Assembly (NCBI GenBank): GCA_001949185.1
Contig: BDGG01000001.1
Coordinates: forward strand, 8,031,067-8,095,066
Source: Ramazzottius varieornatus
Taxonomy: Eukaryota > Tardigrada > Eutardigrada > Parachela > Ramazzottiidae
DNA: 64,000 nucleotides
Reading direction: 5' to 3'
The notes under the pieces: generated by a model
The model's database searches: none
What the model was told of the DNA's origin: nothing
Seen by the model: the letters and a program-made list of their open reading frames with translations, nothing else
Position numbers and translations under genes: made by a program
Shown here: positions 36,244 to 48,069 of the stretch, in pieces
How positions within the stretch are numbered: the stretch's first letter is position 1
How the letters are laid out: every line of letters starts with the position of its first letter

Positions 36244-37491
36244 GAATGGTGCAGAACCGGTGTTTGTTTTTCGGGATTAAAAACAAATACCCGGCAAAAG
36301 ATGCTAACAACTATTTGCTTAACTTCGACCATAACATCGTCCAAGAAGTGCGATCCGGTCAGAAAATAAAGGGAGGGTGGGTGTTTAAGATGAAACATCT
36401 GAACGACCAACGAACGAACGTAGTAAGTTTGCTAACCTCTAAGCCTAATTTAAGAGCCTTTCAATTTCGAGCACCAACACCCCAATTTTTCTGATTGCAG
36501 TATCGATTACTCGACCAGTGCGGCGTTTCAGAGCAAAGAGAATTTTCACTCTGAGGTTCAAAGCACACCCGACTTGCCAGCAATTATCGCAAAACGATTG
36601 ACTACGGACATGCTCGGATCGCTGATATCCTGGAAGTCCCAGTTTTACAACGAGTAACAAAGATTTACCTTCCACCAAAAACTGTAATACAGTATCCAGC
36701 TTGAATTTTAGATACTGCACAAAGAACAATAAACTGGTGGACGAGAAGCCAGTCGAGCACCGTAACTTGATGGACGACAACAAAACGTTTTGCTTCGCAC
36801 CGTCGCTGTTCTTTGAGATAATTGATGGAAAGATCGTCAAGATTGATCGCAGATCCTCGGAGTATGTGTGGGTGAAGTCATTAACGGTCCTTGTTCCCCT
36901 AGAAGCGCACACTGAACCGGAAGAAGGAAGCGTGCTGGAAATTATCCGACGAAAGCTAGAAGCAGATGGCATGGACGATCTGTTCATATGCTACTTACTG
37001 ACCTGCGGTAAGCAACACTATTGCCTATATCTTTAACAATATGTCTGAATTATTAAGTGGTTATCTTCCGCAAAACAGCCATGTTCTCTTCCTTTCTCAG
37101 GTCATACAGCAGTTCTTAGTCTTCACTACAGTGCCATCTTGGAGAAGTTCAAGCACGTGCCTGCTTTAATCGTGACGGGGAATAGGAACACCGGGAAAAC
37201 TCAGTCGACTGAGCTCTCGCTGTCCTTTCTTGGAACGAACGCGGACAGCCTTTGTGTCGCGAAAGAATTCTCGCTGCCCGCCCTCTGACAGCAATGTGCT
37301 GAGGAGCCCTTTCCGTTGGTTGTGCATGACTGCAGCGACAGCAATACGGTGGCCACAGCCATACACGAAAGTTACGAGGGGAAGCCTACCATGAAGTTCA
37401 GCGAAGATGTGAAAAAGAAGAGCCAGTCATCAAAGACCAGCATAGCCTTCACGTGGAACGAAAAACAAATGGAGTACTTGCGCACAAGGTA
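36244..37491 (+). pseudogene. P-loop ATPase-like spliced gene, divergent from the cysteine-cluster gene
   Basis: Candidate exons are 36244 to about 36422 (MVQNRCLFFGIKNKYPAKDA), about 36501-36655 (DYSTSAAFQSKENFH...), 36710-37009 (KNNKLVDEKPVEHRN..., YLLTCG) and 37101-37491. The last holds LIVTGNRNTGKTQSTELSLS, a Walker A motif, then PLVVHDCSDSN, which could be the Walker B strand. The joins 36655/36710 (phase 2) and 37009/37101 (phase 1) fit. The phases of the first exons do not, and a TGA interrupts the frame after FSLPAL. A possible start ATG lies at 36150. ATP binding is a motif-based inference, and the family is unknown to me. Confidence 0.45.
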
Positions 37492-38567
37492 GGTTGGAAT
37501 CCGTTAAATTGCTATATGTGGCGACTAGATACCCCGAAAGGCCTAAAGCAGAGAACCGAAGATGCGACGAATGCCGTGCAGCCCTTTAGACCGCGCCGGT
37601 GAACCGATATCATCTGATGCCTTCTTCGCAGGTCTTTATCGCGTTATATTCAACCAAACGAAGCTGTCCTAATACTCTAGTTTATCCGCCTCAAACTTAG
37701 TTGACAGGTGATTTAAGCCATCTAATGTCTTAGATTGACTGTTTATGATTATTTTGCCTGAAAAGCTCACTGGAACATTTTTTCGCTCCCAAAACAGTCA
37801 ATATCTGTCCAGTTTTCCGAGTTTGCAGTCTTTCCACTAGTTGAAATATTTGATCGTATTCTTTCCTGTGAACGTGTTTACATATGATCGTGCTGGCTCG
37901 AATGTGGAGCAACATATTGGTCAGAATATACCTGCGACAGACGGGTGGTAGGCACGACACAAAACAGCAAACAGTTAACAAAGATCGGTATGAATCTTTG
38001 ACATGTTGGGCGGGACTTAGAGCTGCTCAAGTCAGCTCGCGCCCGGGCGACATGAAAACCCACTTGAGCCAAGTTCGCTGTCGGGAACTTACTATGTAAG
38101 TTTCACGATTCGGTGCACAGTTTTGCGCGTTACAGTGCCATACTTCATCGCACTTCTCTCTGAAGAAAACCCCGGGAACAAAAACACGGAAACAAAAACA
38201 ATAGGTGATTTCAAACTGTAGCGGGAAAACACCAGCGAACTGTTACCGGCCTGAAGAACTATGCTATTGTATTTCCCCTATGATATCGTGGCAGGAAACA
38301 TGAGGGCTTAATCTTTCTAATGTAGATGGCTCGATTATCAATGGCGTCGACACAATCAGGATTTGTACCTGATAATAAAACAAAACCACCACCAGCCACG
38401 TTACAGTTTTGTAACGTACATGTAGACAACCAGCAGACGGATCAATGAATGCTTGACATCTAAACGCCGCTTCTGTTCGGTAAGCCTTAATGGTTAGCGG
38501 GAAATCTACAAGGCTCGATTAATTCGCTTCGGTTTTCAAGGTGAATTATCTGCTTATCCTTGCAACA
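37492..38567. other. No exon seen between ATPase-like and later exons
   Basis: No open frame here connects convincingly to either neighbour. It may be intronic if the ATPase-like gene continues to 40105. Confidence 0.3.
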
Positions 38568-39006
38568 ATGACGGTTTCTATCATCGTCGTCAACGGGTTT
38601 TTTAGAAAATGTGCTGTCCGCGCCATTGGGAATCTATTCAAACCGCCAAAACGTGAGACAACTCATTCCTCACAAAGTTTTGCTTTGGGGTAGAAACCTC
38701 CCGCTGCCGTCATTTCACATTACCATATTGTGTATTTCTGCAGCACGTCCGAACAACCTCGGAAGAATCATCTCTCGTCCAAGACCACGTCCAGAGAAGA
38801 CGCTGCTCCTTATATCTCCTGCCAGCTCTGTCAACAGTATCTCGGACGAAGCCAAGACTGCCAAACCATCGGGTGTTGTTAAAGCCGCAACATGGGTGGC
38901 AAAGGCTGCGGGTACTGGTGCAGCGACCGGAATGGTAGAATGGTGGAAAGGTTGCGGTGCATGCGGGAGTGGAAGCAATCCAGAGAGCCAGAGCAGCCAA
39001 GCTTGA
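38568..39006 (+). CDS. Small hypothetical two-exon gene, low support
   Basis: An ATG at 38568 opens exon 1 (MTVSIIVVNGFFRKC...FKPPK), ending at a CGTGAGA donor at 38652. Exon 2 starts at 38744 after TTTCTGCAG and reads in phase 1 through RPRPRPEKTLLLISPASS and an Ala/Gly-rich part to a stop at 39004-39006. No domain is recognised. Confidence 0.3.
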
Positions 39007-39159
39007 CCTAGAGGCGACAACTGCTATTGCATTTCCCCTGAAGGAGGCTGGTCGTATTTCCTCCAATACAACCGACAAAGAGGTGAATTCTCAGAGCATA
39101 AGCCTGTAGTAGTACGTAGCGTTTTTGTCAATCGTCGATTAAGCGTTGCTCTTCATCAG

Positions 39160-39679
39160 GTTGACGATGCAGGTAGACTGTACCAAGAAGAATGGAAAGA
39201 AGATGACCCAGAAGAGGAAGACGAGGAAGAGGATGACGATGAGCAAGAGGACGAAGGGGAGGTTGACGAAGAAGGGATGGGGAAGAAGACAACTTGCGAG
39301 AAAGTCGTGAAGACAGCGCGGAAGCACCTATGGCGGAATGGCACCAGGAAAATTACGAGAATACTGTCCAAAACGAGCCCTTCTACGGACAGATCTACAA
39401 TCAGCTCTTCCACCACAACTCATTAGTCTGAACGATCGTTCAACCACGTCAATTGTCACGTCGACTGCGGCTCCGGAATGCAGTTCGAAGTCACTAGCAT
39501 TGAGTCTTATTGTGGGTCTGTGTGTGGTGGCGTTCCTCGTTCTCGTGGCTATGGCCGCTTTAATTGGCGCGTTCATCTATAAGTGGAAAATCCAAAATGC
39601 TGATTGCAAAATGCAGAAGGACGTAGAGAAGCAGAAAAAAGAACCTGACAACATCTCCCTTTATACTCTTAAGCACTAA
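39160..39679 (+). CDS. Hypothetical single-pass membrane protein exon(s)
   Basis: After an acceptor at 39157-39159 a frame encodes a long acidic run (Asp/Glu-rich, about 39190-39280). In another frame, 39338-39679 encodes a Ser/Thr-rich stretch, one strong membrane segment (ALSLIVGLCVVAFLVLVAM, about 39497-39553), and a short charged tail ending SLYTLKH. How the two frames are joined is unclear. No family is recognised. Confidence 0.35.
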
Positions 39680-40104
39680 ACATACTGCGCAACGCATTCC
39701 AGCCGAAAATGCGATGCTAATAAGATGCTTCTTTACTTCGATTTCCAAGATTATCCTTTGTAATGAAACTGTCTTAACTGTTGCTTAACCAGGCGAAACT
39801 TTTTTTCTCGAAAATACATGGCTGGTCACAGCAAAGAGACTGACAGTAGACAAAGAAAAAATGCATAACCGATATGGTCAACCTTTAGAGGGAATCGGCG
39901 TGTGGTTTACGCGGTCGTGACAGCTGGGCGCGTCTTCGTGAGAACTCATGTGTAATGCACCTGTTAAATGGAAGGTGGGCATATCTTCTTGGGTGATGCA
40001 ATTCCGTACGCTTATTCCGGTCACTAGGTAAGAATGAAGGCTAGATAAATTACATCGACGTTATTTTCCCCCATCCTGTTTCTATGACCAGCTAACGCTG
40101 TCAG

Positions 40105-40601
40105 CTTGGCTCAGAGGTGGTGTTGGTCACAAGACCTACCCCAAGAGCTTGAAGAAGCGATACACGGGATGCGTACTGGTTGTCGACGAATGGTACCAGT
40201 CAGTCGAGAAGAAAGGTGTTCCGGATCGATTCGAAGGACAAAAACTGAGGGACATCTTCCCTGTGACAGATTCAGAAGTCCTGCAAGTCATCGCTAAGAT
40301 GGGTTTAATCGATCTACGGATCAGCGAAGCCCAGTGTTACGACGGACAAGATAGGAAGTACTATGAAAGGATGAAGACGAAGAGGCCGTTCTTCGACAGT
40401 CCTGTTCGGATCGTGGCCCAAGGTGACAATGGAAAGAAGGCACAAAAAAACAGCAAAATCAACTCCCCCCTAGTGTCCAACTCCATCGCCGTCAACATGA
40501 ACTTCGTCTATCCAAGACACAAGTTGGCCATGCAAACCTATGGACGAGGCTACGGAATCACCCAGATGTGGTGCTATGGGAAGGTGTCAATTGAACACTA
40601 A
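40105..40601 (+). CDS. Terminal exon, unknown protein
   Basis: A CTGTCAG acceptor at 40098-40104 opens a frame of about 165 codons: RGGVGHKTYPKSLKKRYTGC, VLVVDEWYQSVEKKG, then a basic C-terminal half, ending SIEH at a stop at 40599-40601. It is on the same strand as the ATPase-like exons and could be their last exon, but the link is not shown. No domain is recognised. Coding quality looks good (no stop, even composition). Confidence 0.4.
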
Positions 40602-40930
40602 TTATTTTTTATACTTTAATTTACACATCTGTGATCCTAATTTATATATATTCCTATCCGTCTGCTTTTTGTACGGTCTTATGCTCGATGGTCTGTGGTT
40701 CGAATCGTCTGAAATTGTTTTGCGGATTTCGGAACACTCCAGCTGGGTGACACGTGCGGTTTTCATTGTTTTTTATTTTGGATCAAATTTATGAAAAATT
40801 TTTCGGTTTCGAGAACCATTTTGCATGCACTGCACAATACGCTTTGCCTATCTATGTAAGGTTTTCTAAGCTTAACCAACCAGGAAGTAAAGACGTATAT
40901 TACTCCAGTCTGCGTGTGCCTAACCTTGAA
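40602..40930. other. AT-rich spacer
   Basis: An AT-rich stretch lies between the terminal exon and the first Helitron-like coding sequence. The Helitron 5' end (TC) should lie in or near here, but I cannot place it. Confidence 0.3.
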
Positions 40931-43900
40931 ATCTAGTCTCACAGCAGCCCGGGTCAAATCTTACATACCTGCAACCTGGGCTGAGAAGCGCAAACGCAAA
41001 TCTATTAGCGTGAGAACGGGGATGATGAAACGAAAAACTGAAGCCGATCTTGTAGCGTCCTATCTTCCCGTGTGAAGCGTGAGCGCGAAGCAGATGTATC
41101 TTCAGATAAAACTAGCAAGCAGATAAGCTGAAGTGGGCTCTACCGCTTGAAACAAAACAGTGCCCTCGGTGTGACGTTACTCTGTTTTGTTCTGATGCGG
41201 ATTCTTTGTGCGGCGGCCCAACCTTAAGGAGAAAGGAAACGTTGATCGAGCCACCTGACGTACCGCCTGCGTGGATCGCGCTGTGCATGATCACTGCTTT
41301 TGCAACACATTGTCGTCAATACAATAATCATTTTGCGCTCAGTGCGATTGCGTCAACGCACGGTATAGATCGGGTTCTTGGCGGTCCGTCGAACTTAATC
41401 CTGCACGACAAAACATACCATCGTATTTCACCCGGGCAGTACGAAACAGGACCTTTGCGGATTTTTTATGTGCGACGGGCTGAACGGAAACAACGACGAA
41501 CTGGAATTAGATGACAGCTGGGTAACAACCTACGCGAGGAACTCTCACATATCAGTCCATTCTGGAATAATTTGAAGTCCCTATCGAAAGAAACTGCAAA
41601 ATTTGCCAGATTAGAACTTACAGTTACTGGTGCTCGTGAGATTGCTGCTCTGATTGTTGTTGATCCGGTGAAACCCATCAGTGCAAACACTATTGTTTAC
41701 TGGCTTCAAACGAAGAGTGCACCTGTTTTCATCAACTCTAAGTCAGGACTCCATTTTCCACTACAGTACGTACTTTTTGCGCCACACGGAGAACCCGGAT
41801 GGAATGAGGACGTCAAGCACAACTTAGTCAGTTGGCGTATTACAGACAGCTTTTAATGCGACACAAACCAATGCATATGCTCGGTCCTCTGCTAAACGAA
41901 TTTCTGGTCGATATCTTCAGTGCAGTTGAAACCAACCGTTTAGACTTTCAGCGCAAACAGCAAAAGCGAGTTGTCCGAAAAGGTGACCTGTCGAAATTGA
42001 GGAGCGATGAGACTATCAGTGGGGTGTTCAACGGGATGTTCAAATTGGAAGAGTGTACCTCTCGTCTAGTTTCCTTGGGTCGCCGCGTCATCAGCAAAAG
42101 TTAGTGGTCGATGCTTTAGCTATCGTCAAGCGATTCGGCAATCCGACGTTCTTTATTACAATGTCTTGCAACCCTAAATGGCCAGAGATCATGGACCAAC
42201 TTCTACCTGGACAGACAGCAGCCGATAGACCTGATATAACGGTTCGGATGTTCCATGGAAAACTTTCACAGTTGTTCGAGCTCATTCCGAAAGCAGTAAA
42301 GTGTGGCAAAATAATATATCGAATACATGTGATTGAGTTCCAGAAACGAGGCTTGCCGCATGCTCACATTGCTATCAAAACACAGAAAGAACCCGTTACC
42401 GTCGACGAGATTGATCAAGTGATTAGCGGATGTGTACCGCATGATAATGCGCAGTTGAAAGGAATAATTGAATCCTTATATAAACATTCGTGCCGACCGG
42501 AACGATGTCATAAGAAGCAGAAGAATGCGGACCGGTACAAACAACCTCGCAGACCTCTCACGAACAACAGTTACATTGACGATGCTGGATATGTACCGTA
42601 TAAGCGTCTGACAGAACAAGACCGGTTAGTTGTAACGTACGACCCGGAACTGACCTATGCACAGACTGACACATAAACGTCGACATCTCCCACACCGTTC
42701 TGCTCATTGTGTACTTATATAAGTACTTTTACAAAGGAATGGATCGTGCAAAGTTGAAGCTTACGTTGTTGATGAGATCGCCGAATACCAAGATTCTCGC
42801 TACCTTTCAGCATCCGAAGCTGCTTGGAGATTCTTTGGTTTTGAAACCACCAGGAGGATACCATCGGTGGATAATTATGTCGTGCATATGGAAAAAGGGA
42901 ACTATGTAGTATACAACAAAGGAAACGAAGACTCCGCTTTGGAATGTATCTCATAGTTAGAACGATACTTCCTACGTCCTGAGGATCCCATTTTTGACAG
43001 CATAACTTATCTGCAGTATTATGAACAACACATCGTCGGTAACGTTATGCCTAGCAAAAAAATTCAGGGCTGTCTAACAGTTTTCAAGAATGATGCAAAA
43101 GACGGAAAGAAGTGCTAAGTGTACGCGCGTCAGTCTATACACGTCGCCAGAATGGACATCAAGCGACTTAGTGCTGGTGAAGTATATTTCCTTCGGATGT
43201 CATTGGACCGGCGACCAGCACGTTCCTATGATGATCTGCGCACTGTTGACGGTATCTACTACAGTACCTTTTCCGAGGCTGCCGTTTCAATGGGCCTGGT
43301 TGCTAAAAATGGTGAGGCTGACCTTCGTATGCAGGAAGCAATCGAATGTCTTCGATCGCCCGCTCAACTTCGTAGTTTGTTTGTATTACTTATAAACGAA
43401 GGAGCTCCTGCCGCTGACCTATACTGCAGATTTCTGACGCAACTCGCAAAAGATTTTACCGCTAACCATAGCCTGCCGGAGCAAGAAGCAGAAAACAATG
43501 TTCTCACAGATATCTCAATGTAATTAGAGTGTCTTGGAAAGTCAAACACAGATTTCGGACTAGCTGAGCCATTAAACCGAAGTACCGAGTTAAATCGAAT
43601 AAAGCTTCAGTTCAACAGAGACCACTGCATGCAGCAGTTCAATGAAAAGGTTTCTTTCCTCAATAACAAGCAGGTGAAATTTTTGACTACAGTGTGTCGA
43701 AAACTGGATAACTCAGAAGCCGGCCTCATATTTCTGAATGAACTAGCTGGACGCGGAAAAACATACGTTTGCAACCTCTTACTAAACTACGTCAGAGGGC
43801 AAGGGCAAGTGGCATTAGCTTGCGCCAGTTCCGCAATTGCAGCTATGAATTACCCCGGCGGTCGAACAGCCTATAATATTTTCAAGATTCCAGTTAAAGA

Positions 43901-45050
43901 AGACTACCTGGACCTGACAGAAATACAGTGTGACGTATTACCGACTGGAGAACGTGCAGAACTGTTGCGTGAATGTCGACTGGTGATATGGGATGAATTT
44001 TCCATGATGCATCGCACAAACTTCAAACCAGTACTGAAAATGCTTCGGAACATCAGACGCGACCGAATCCAGCAGCGTGATGTTTAGGAGACTTCAGACA
44101 AATACCACCAGTCATAAAATTTGGGACGATAAAATCTGAGACTGTATGAGATACGATAATGTTAAGCTCTAGCACTTCACCTCACTTCCACAGGTTCGAC
44201 CTTACTATACCTGTGCGACAATCTCAAGACTTGCCATACGCCGAAATGTTGGACATGATAGGAGATGGAACGATCGCCGAAAACGAAGAAGTAATACTGG
44301 AACTGATCAACACAACAACAGAATTAAATACCCTAATTGATTTTATCTACCCCGACCTACGTACCAAAGGTCACGCGGATACAATTTCTACCGCCATTCT
44401 CAGTTTACGCAACGCCGTCGTCGATTATATCAACTCAGTCATCTGTTCGTATTTGCCATCGAACTACATCGATCTGTTTAGTCATAATTCACTGATTGAT
44501 GACAGCGACACCGACCTACAAAACCTGGGTATCAGTGAAGAATTCCTGAACACCATATCCAAGCCCAACACGCCACCGCATACATTGCGACTCAAAGAAG
44601 GGATGCATTGTTATCTCCTTAGAAACCTTTCACCGGACGATGGATTGCTCAGCGATACCAAGATCAAAATTCAAAAGATAACGCGACAACTGATAACAGC
44701 TGAACTAATCAGTACAAAAGATGTGATACTTATCCCACGAATTACGTTTGAACTAGATTTTCCCGGAAACAAATTGAAAATCAACCGTAAGCAATTTCCA
44801 ATCAGGTGTGGCTACTGCAAAACCTACAACAGGTCTCAAGGAGACACTCTTTAAAAACGCGAACTCGATCTCCGGGAACCGCCATTCAAAAATGGTCAGT
44901 TATATTTTGGAGCTAGCAGAACTCAGACTCGCCACACCCGTATGGCTTTATGTTTACCGGGAAATATCACAGACAATGGTCATCCACGAACAGTAAACAC
45001 TGTGTATCCAGAACTGTTACTCGAATACTTCGAAACCTAAGAAACACAAA
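40931..45050 (+). pseudogene. Helitron Rep/helicase (RepHel), broken in many places
   Basis: The Rep part begins near 41206 (a Helitron N-terminal type block, CRQYNNHFALSAIAS, YHRISPGQYETGPLRIFY). It continues at 41832-42104 and 42091-42676 with FITMSCNPKWPEI and the HUH block KRGLPHAHIAI. NVDISHTVLL and YLYKYFYKGMDRAK (about 42680-42745) carry the paired tyrosines. The middle domain is at 43119-43523 (GEVYFLRMSLDRRPARSYDD). The Pif1-like helicase runs from 43629: FLNELAGRGKTYV (Walker A), IWDEFSMMHRTN, GDFRQIPPVIKFGT, then CKTYNRSQGDTL. This is rolling-circle transposase architecture. At least six frame changes or stops make it dead. The 5' boundary is approximate. Confidence 0.9.
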
Positions 45051-45070
45051 GTACGGCAGAACAAAAAAAC

Positions 45071-45557
45071 TTGACACACCTTCTCACAACCACAACGACA
45101 GAACACCCGCACGCAAGCCACCTCTGCCAAACCTTGCGCGTGAACAAGCGCTTACTAGAAAAATTCCTCGAAGATCACGACCTTCGCATCGTTCCTGTCA
45201 TAGGAGACAGGGAGTGTCTGTATCGTACAATATCATACTTTTTGTTTGACCAGAACCAGTCCCATAGTAGAAGAATTTCAAGAGCATGCAGAAAGATACC
45301 AAGATTTCTTGGCAGCCAACCACGATAACGAAGAACCCAATATGGACGAACTCATCGAAGCATTTTCCACACCGGGCACGTGGGGATCTCAAATCTTCCT
45401 AACAGCAGCGGCCAACATATATTTGTTTGATCACACTATATTTTTTTCTGGTCACAAACTGGAATCTGATAAACATCCAAATTACAATTATGATACTCTC
45501 TTCAATGATAATCTCATGTCTAACTGCGGTCATTACAGTGCCACCCACGATCGATAA
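45071..45557 (+). pseudogene. OTU-like cysteine protease region of the Helitron
   Basis: Two overlapping frames together read VIGDRECLYRTISYFLFD (Asp...Cys block, normally GDGNCLFRA, here Gly-Asn replaced by Arg-Glu). They continue with GTWGSQIFLTAAANIYLFDH and CGHYSATHD (catalytic His block). A one-base frame change near 45246 separates the halves. OTU-type deubiquitinase domains are known in some animal Helitrons. Position and strand fit a C-terminal or downstream ORF of the Rep/helicase unit. Confidence 0.75.
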
Positions 45558-46080
45558 CATTAGTGATGCCATCTTCAGTACAGATACTACAGTATTCACT
45601 ATGGTTACACTGACAACACATACTATATTCTCTCCGGAAATGGATGTAAGTCACTCAATCCAAAATGTGAAACTGCAGATATGGTCGGTAGGCGGTAGCT
45701 CAAGCGATTGAAACAGCTGTGACGCCACAGGATTCAATCAATCCAATCAATCCGGAGAGTTCACATTTTGCTTGGTTCAGTTATGAAATCAGCTGTTCAG
45801 TGAATGACTCGCACAGACAGTGAAAGCTGTCCGTAAATACGTCAAGATCTGACGCCATGCTGGATTTGTATAACAGCTACGCTAATACTCTAGTGAACCA
45901 GATATCAGTGACGTACATCCATTTCCGCAGAGAATACAGTAAACATCGAACCCGCCATATCGTGTTCGAAAGATTTCCACTGGCATGACCTTCTGGGCTG
46001 TTTCGAATAATCCGCTTCCGGAACTTTAATCTTCAATCTTCCATTCAACCATTATTCACGTTAACACCTGATGTCTTACC
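45558..46080. other. Spacer between OTU-like and RPA-like parts
   Basis: No supported frame of useful length. It is probably inside the Helitron. Confidence 0.3.
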
Positions 46081-47290
46081 ATGGGTTCTAAGACCAAACC
46101 AGCTGTTTCTGCTGAAGCCAGTGCAAATAAAAAGACGAAACCAAATGATCCCACATATAATGACCACCACATTGTTCCACCGCCACTACCGCAACCACCA
46201 GCTTCCGGATCTAAAACCACTCCGGAACATGGTATCAACCTGCACGGAATACAGCCATTCTGCTTTGGTGGCGACGGCAAGCAACAGCCGAAAATTAATG
46301 CTACATGTCAGATCGTGGGCACTGCCGATGGTCCCAACGGATCTCTACATTTGGTCGGCTGGGACACTGAGCATGAATACTCCAGTTTGAAGTTCGCCAA
46401 CCAACCGCCTAAGCCAAGTACCGAATTGTTATGGTCCGTTGTCAGACTGAACAAGAAGAAGGGCCTTAGGTAAAACTTATCGCAACATAGTATACACAAA
46501 CTTGCCGCAATACGCAAGCCCAACGTTTCATCTTTAGAGTCCTAACATGATCCTAACCGATATCACCATTCTAAAAACCCCGCAAGATATGGCATTCAAG
46601 AAATTCAAGCCCAATCAGCATAAACTACCAGAAGCTGTCTGCCCAACCCTCAGTTCCATCAACGTAATGAAAAATAATCAGCTAGTGTAAGATCCGTACT
46701 CTCATATCGAACACCGACCATCTTCTCACGCAACTCTCTATCACAGTGACATCCAGCTACAGGTACAGAACGCATCAAACCTACAGGAACTAGGGGGAAG
46801 AACGCTTATCGTTACATGCTCACCGACAGAACTGACTCCATCAACCTCGTCGTTTGGGATAACCAATTCGATGGCTGGCCACTCCAAGCATTCGAAATGG
46901 GCAAGGTAGACTTCAACAACAGCAACAAATGCCTCTCAGAACGACTTGTGCGGTTTCACATGACTTTTACAGATACTTGACTTCAAACAAGTAAAGGTGA
47001 TCAATCGCCCCCAGTTACTCTATACTGCGACGAACCCACTGCAAATCCTCCGTATCAAGGACAGCACCGAAATCGTGATCGAAATGATGATCTCCCACCA
47101 GCCTTACCTCACTGAAAAGGAAGAAACCTACACGAAACTAGTACAAGTCACCCATGCCAACATAGCCCTAGACACCCGTAAGCAATCAACAAACTTCTGC
47201 CTAACTCTATCTGCATATGAGTATCGGCGGCCCAGTTTGCATCCCAACGTTTTTGGCTCCGAACTACCCTTTTTTGCCATGAAGTTGTGA
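46081..47290 (+). pseudogene. RPA-like single-strand DNA-binding protein of the Helitron
   Basis: An ATG at 46081 opens a frame with a proline-rich lead and a beta-rich block (INATCQIVGTADGPNGSLHL, VGWDTEHEYSSLKF), ending near a donor GTAAAAC at 46470. Later segments read RYMLTDRTDSINLVVWDNQF (about 46825-46890), an OB-fold-like strand pattern typical of RPA-type proteins, and PQLLYTATNPLQI (about 47016). RPA-like proteins are known Helitron passengers. Frames change between segments, so small introns or decay are involved. The call rests on the OB-like pattern and context. Confidence 0.5.
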
Positions 47291-47310
47291 GCAATATCCA
47301 GGGATATCGT

Positions 47311-47359
47311 GTGGCGAAGCCACCACGCTTCGCCACCGAAAAAAGTTTTAAAGAACTGG
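47311..47359 (+). other. Candidate Helitron 3' terminus: hairpin then CTGG
   Basis: GTGGCGAAGC (47311-47320) and GCTTCGCCAC (47327-47336) form a perfect 10-bp stem with a 6-base loop. CTGG (47356-47359) follows 19 bases later and is itself followed by T. Helitrons end in a short hairpin followed by CTRR and insert 5' of T. The spacing is somewhat longer than usual. It lies just after the RPA-like region. Confidence 0.5.
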
Positions 47360-47474
47360 TCGCCCGTTTGGGAAGATTTCTTTGGAAATTCCAGGGGTGA
47401 CTAACAGCTATAAAATCCCAGTCTGGGGGTTTGGTGTCAGAACGATTGTGCGCGCATTTTTATGCTGTGCGACG

Positions 47475-47795
47475 TCATCGTGACGCCAAAAATTTTTCGG
47501 TCAAGAACTCGAACCCCATTTCCCTACAGAGCGTTGGGCTGCAAATTGGGCCGCCGACACCCATATATTTCTCAAATATTTCAAACCTTATCATTTGAAA
47601 TTGTTCAGGATCATTTGAACAGCTTGTATAAAGGTCGATGATGTTTCGGTTTATAGGTCCATCTTTACACCCGCAATAGATGCATGTATCTAAGTCTAAA
47701 GATTGCTTGGTGATAACCATGACCCGCTCATTACCCCCCACAAAACTAGAAAACCAGGGAAAAATATGTGAAAAATTAACGGTGGGTAATCTCAA
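47475..47795 (-). CDS. Unrecognised 106-codon frame with Cys pairs
   Basis: The minus-strand frame reads CIYCGCKDGPINRNI and GGPICSPTLCREMGF. An acceptor-like TTTTCTAG lies inside the frame near 47748, so the coding part may start there. It has protein-like composition but no family. It could be a host exon between the two transposons or chance. Confidence 0.2.
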   Translation of the reverse strand: MRLPTVNFSHIFPWFSSFVGGNERVMVITKQSLDLDTCIYCGCKDGPINRNIIDLYTSCSNDPEQFQMIRFEIFEKYMGVGGPICSPTLCREMGFEFLTEKFLASR

Positions 47796-48069
47796 AAATT
47801 CGGCTGCATCACCAACTCCGCCGTATTCCGTACGAGTTATGGTCGATTTTGGCGTATGATTGATATTATCGTTATTTAGACTCCTTTTCGCTTCTGCTCA
47901 AAGTTTTTCCCTGTGCTTCGTTCTCTGTTGTGCTACCTCGTCGAATACTGTTAGGAAGTGGTCGAACATCGAGTCAGGCACTGTTACTCGACAGTAAGGA
48001 AGGAATCTCAATCAGTGGGAGGTGGTGTTGTTTCCCGTCTAGCCTGGCTCAGTCAATCAATCAAACGGG

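Noticed and set aside
36445-36987. 180-codon minus-strand frame
   Set aside because: It is the antisense shadow of the ATPase-like exons, which show motif and splice support on the plus strand.
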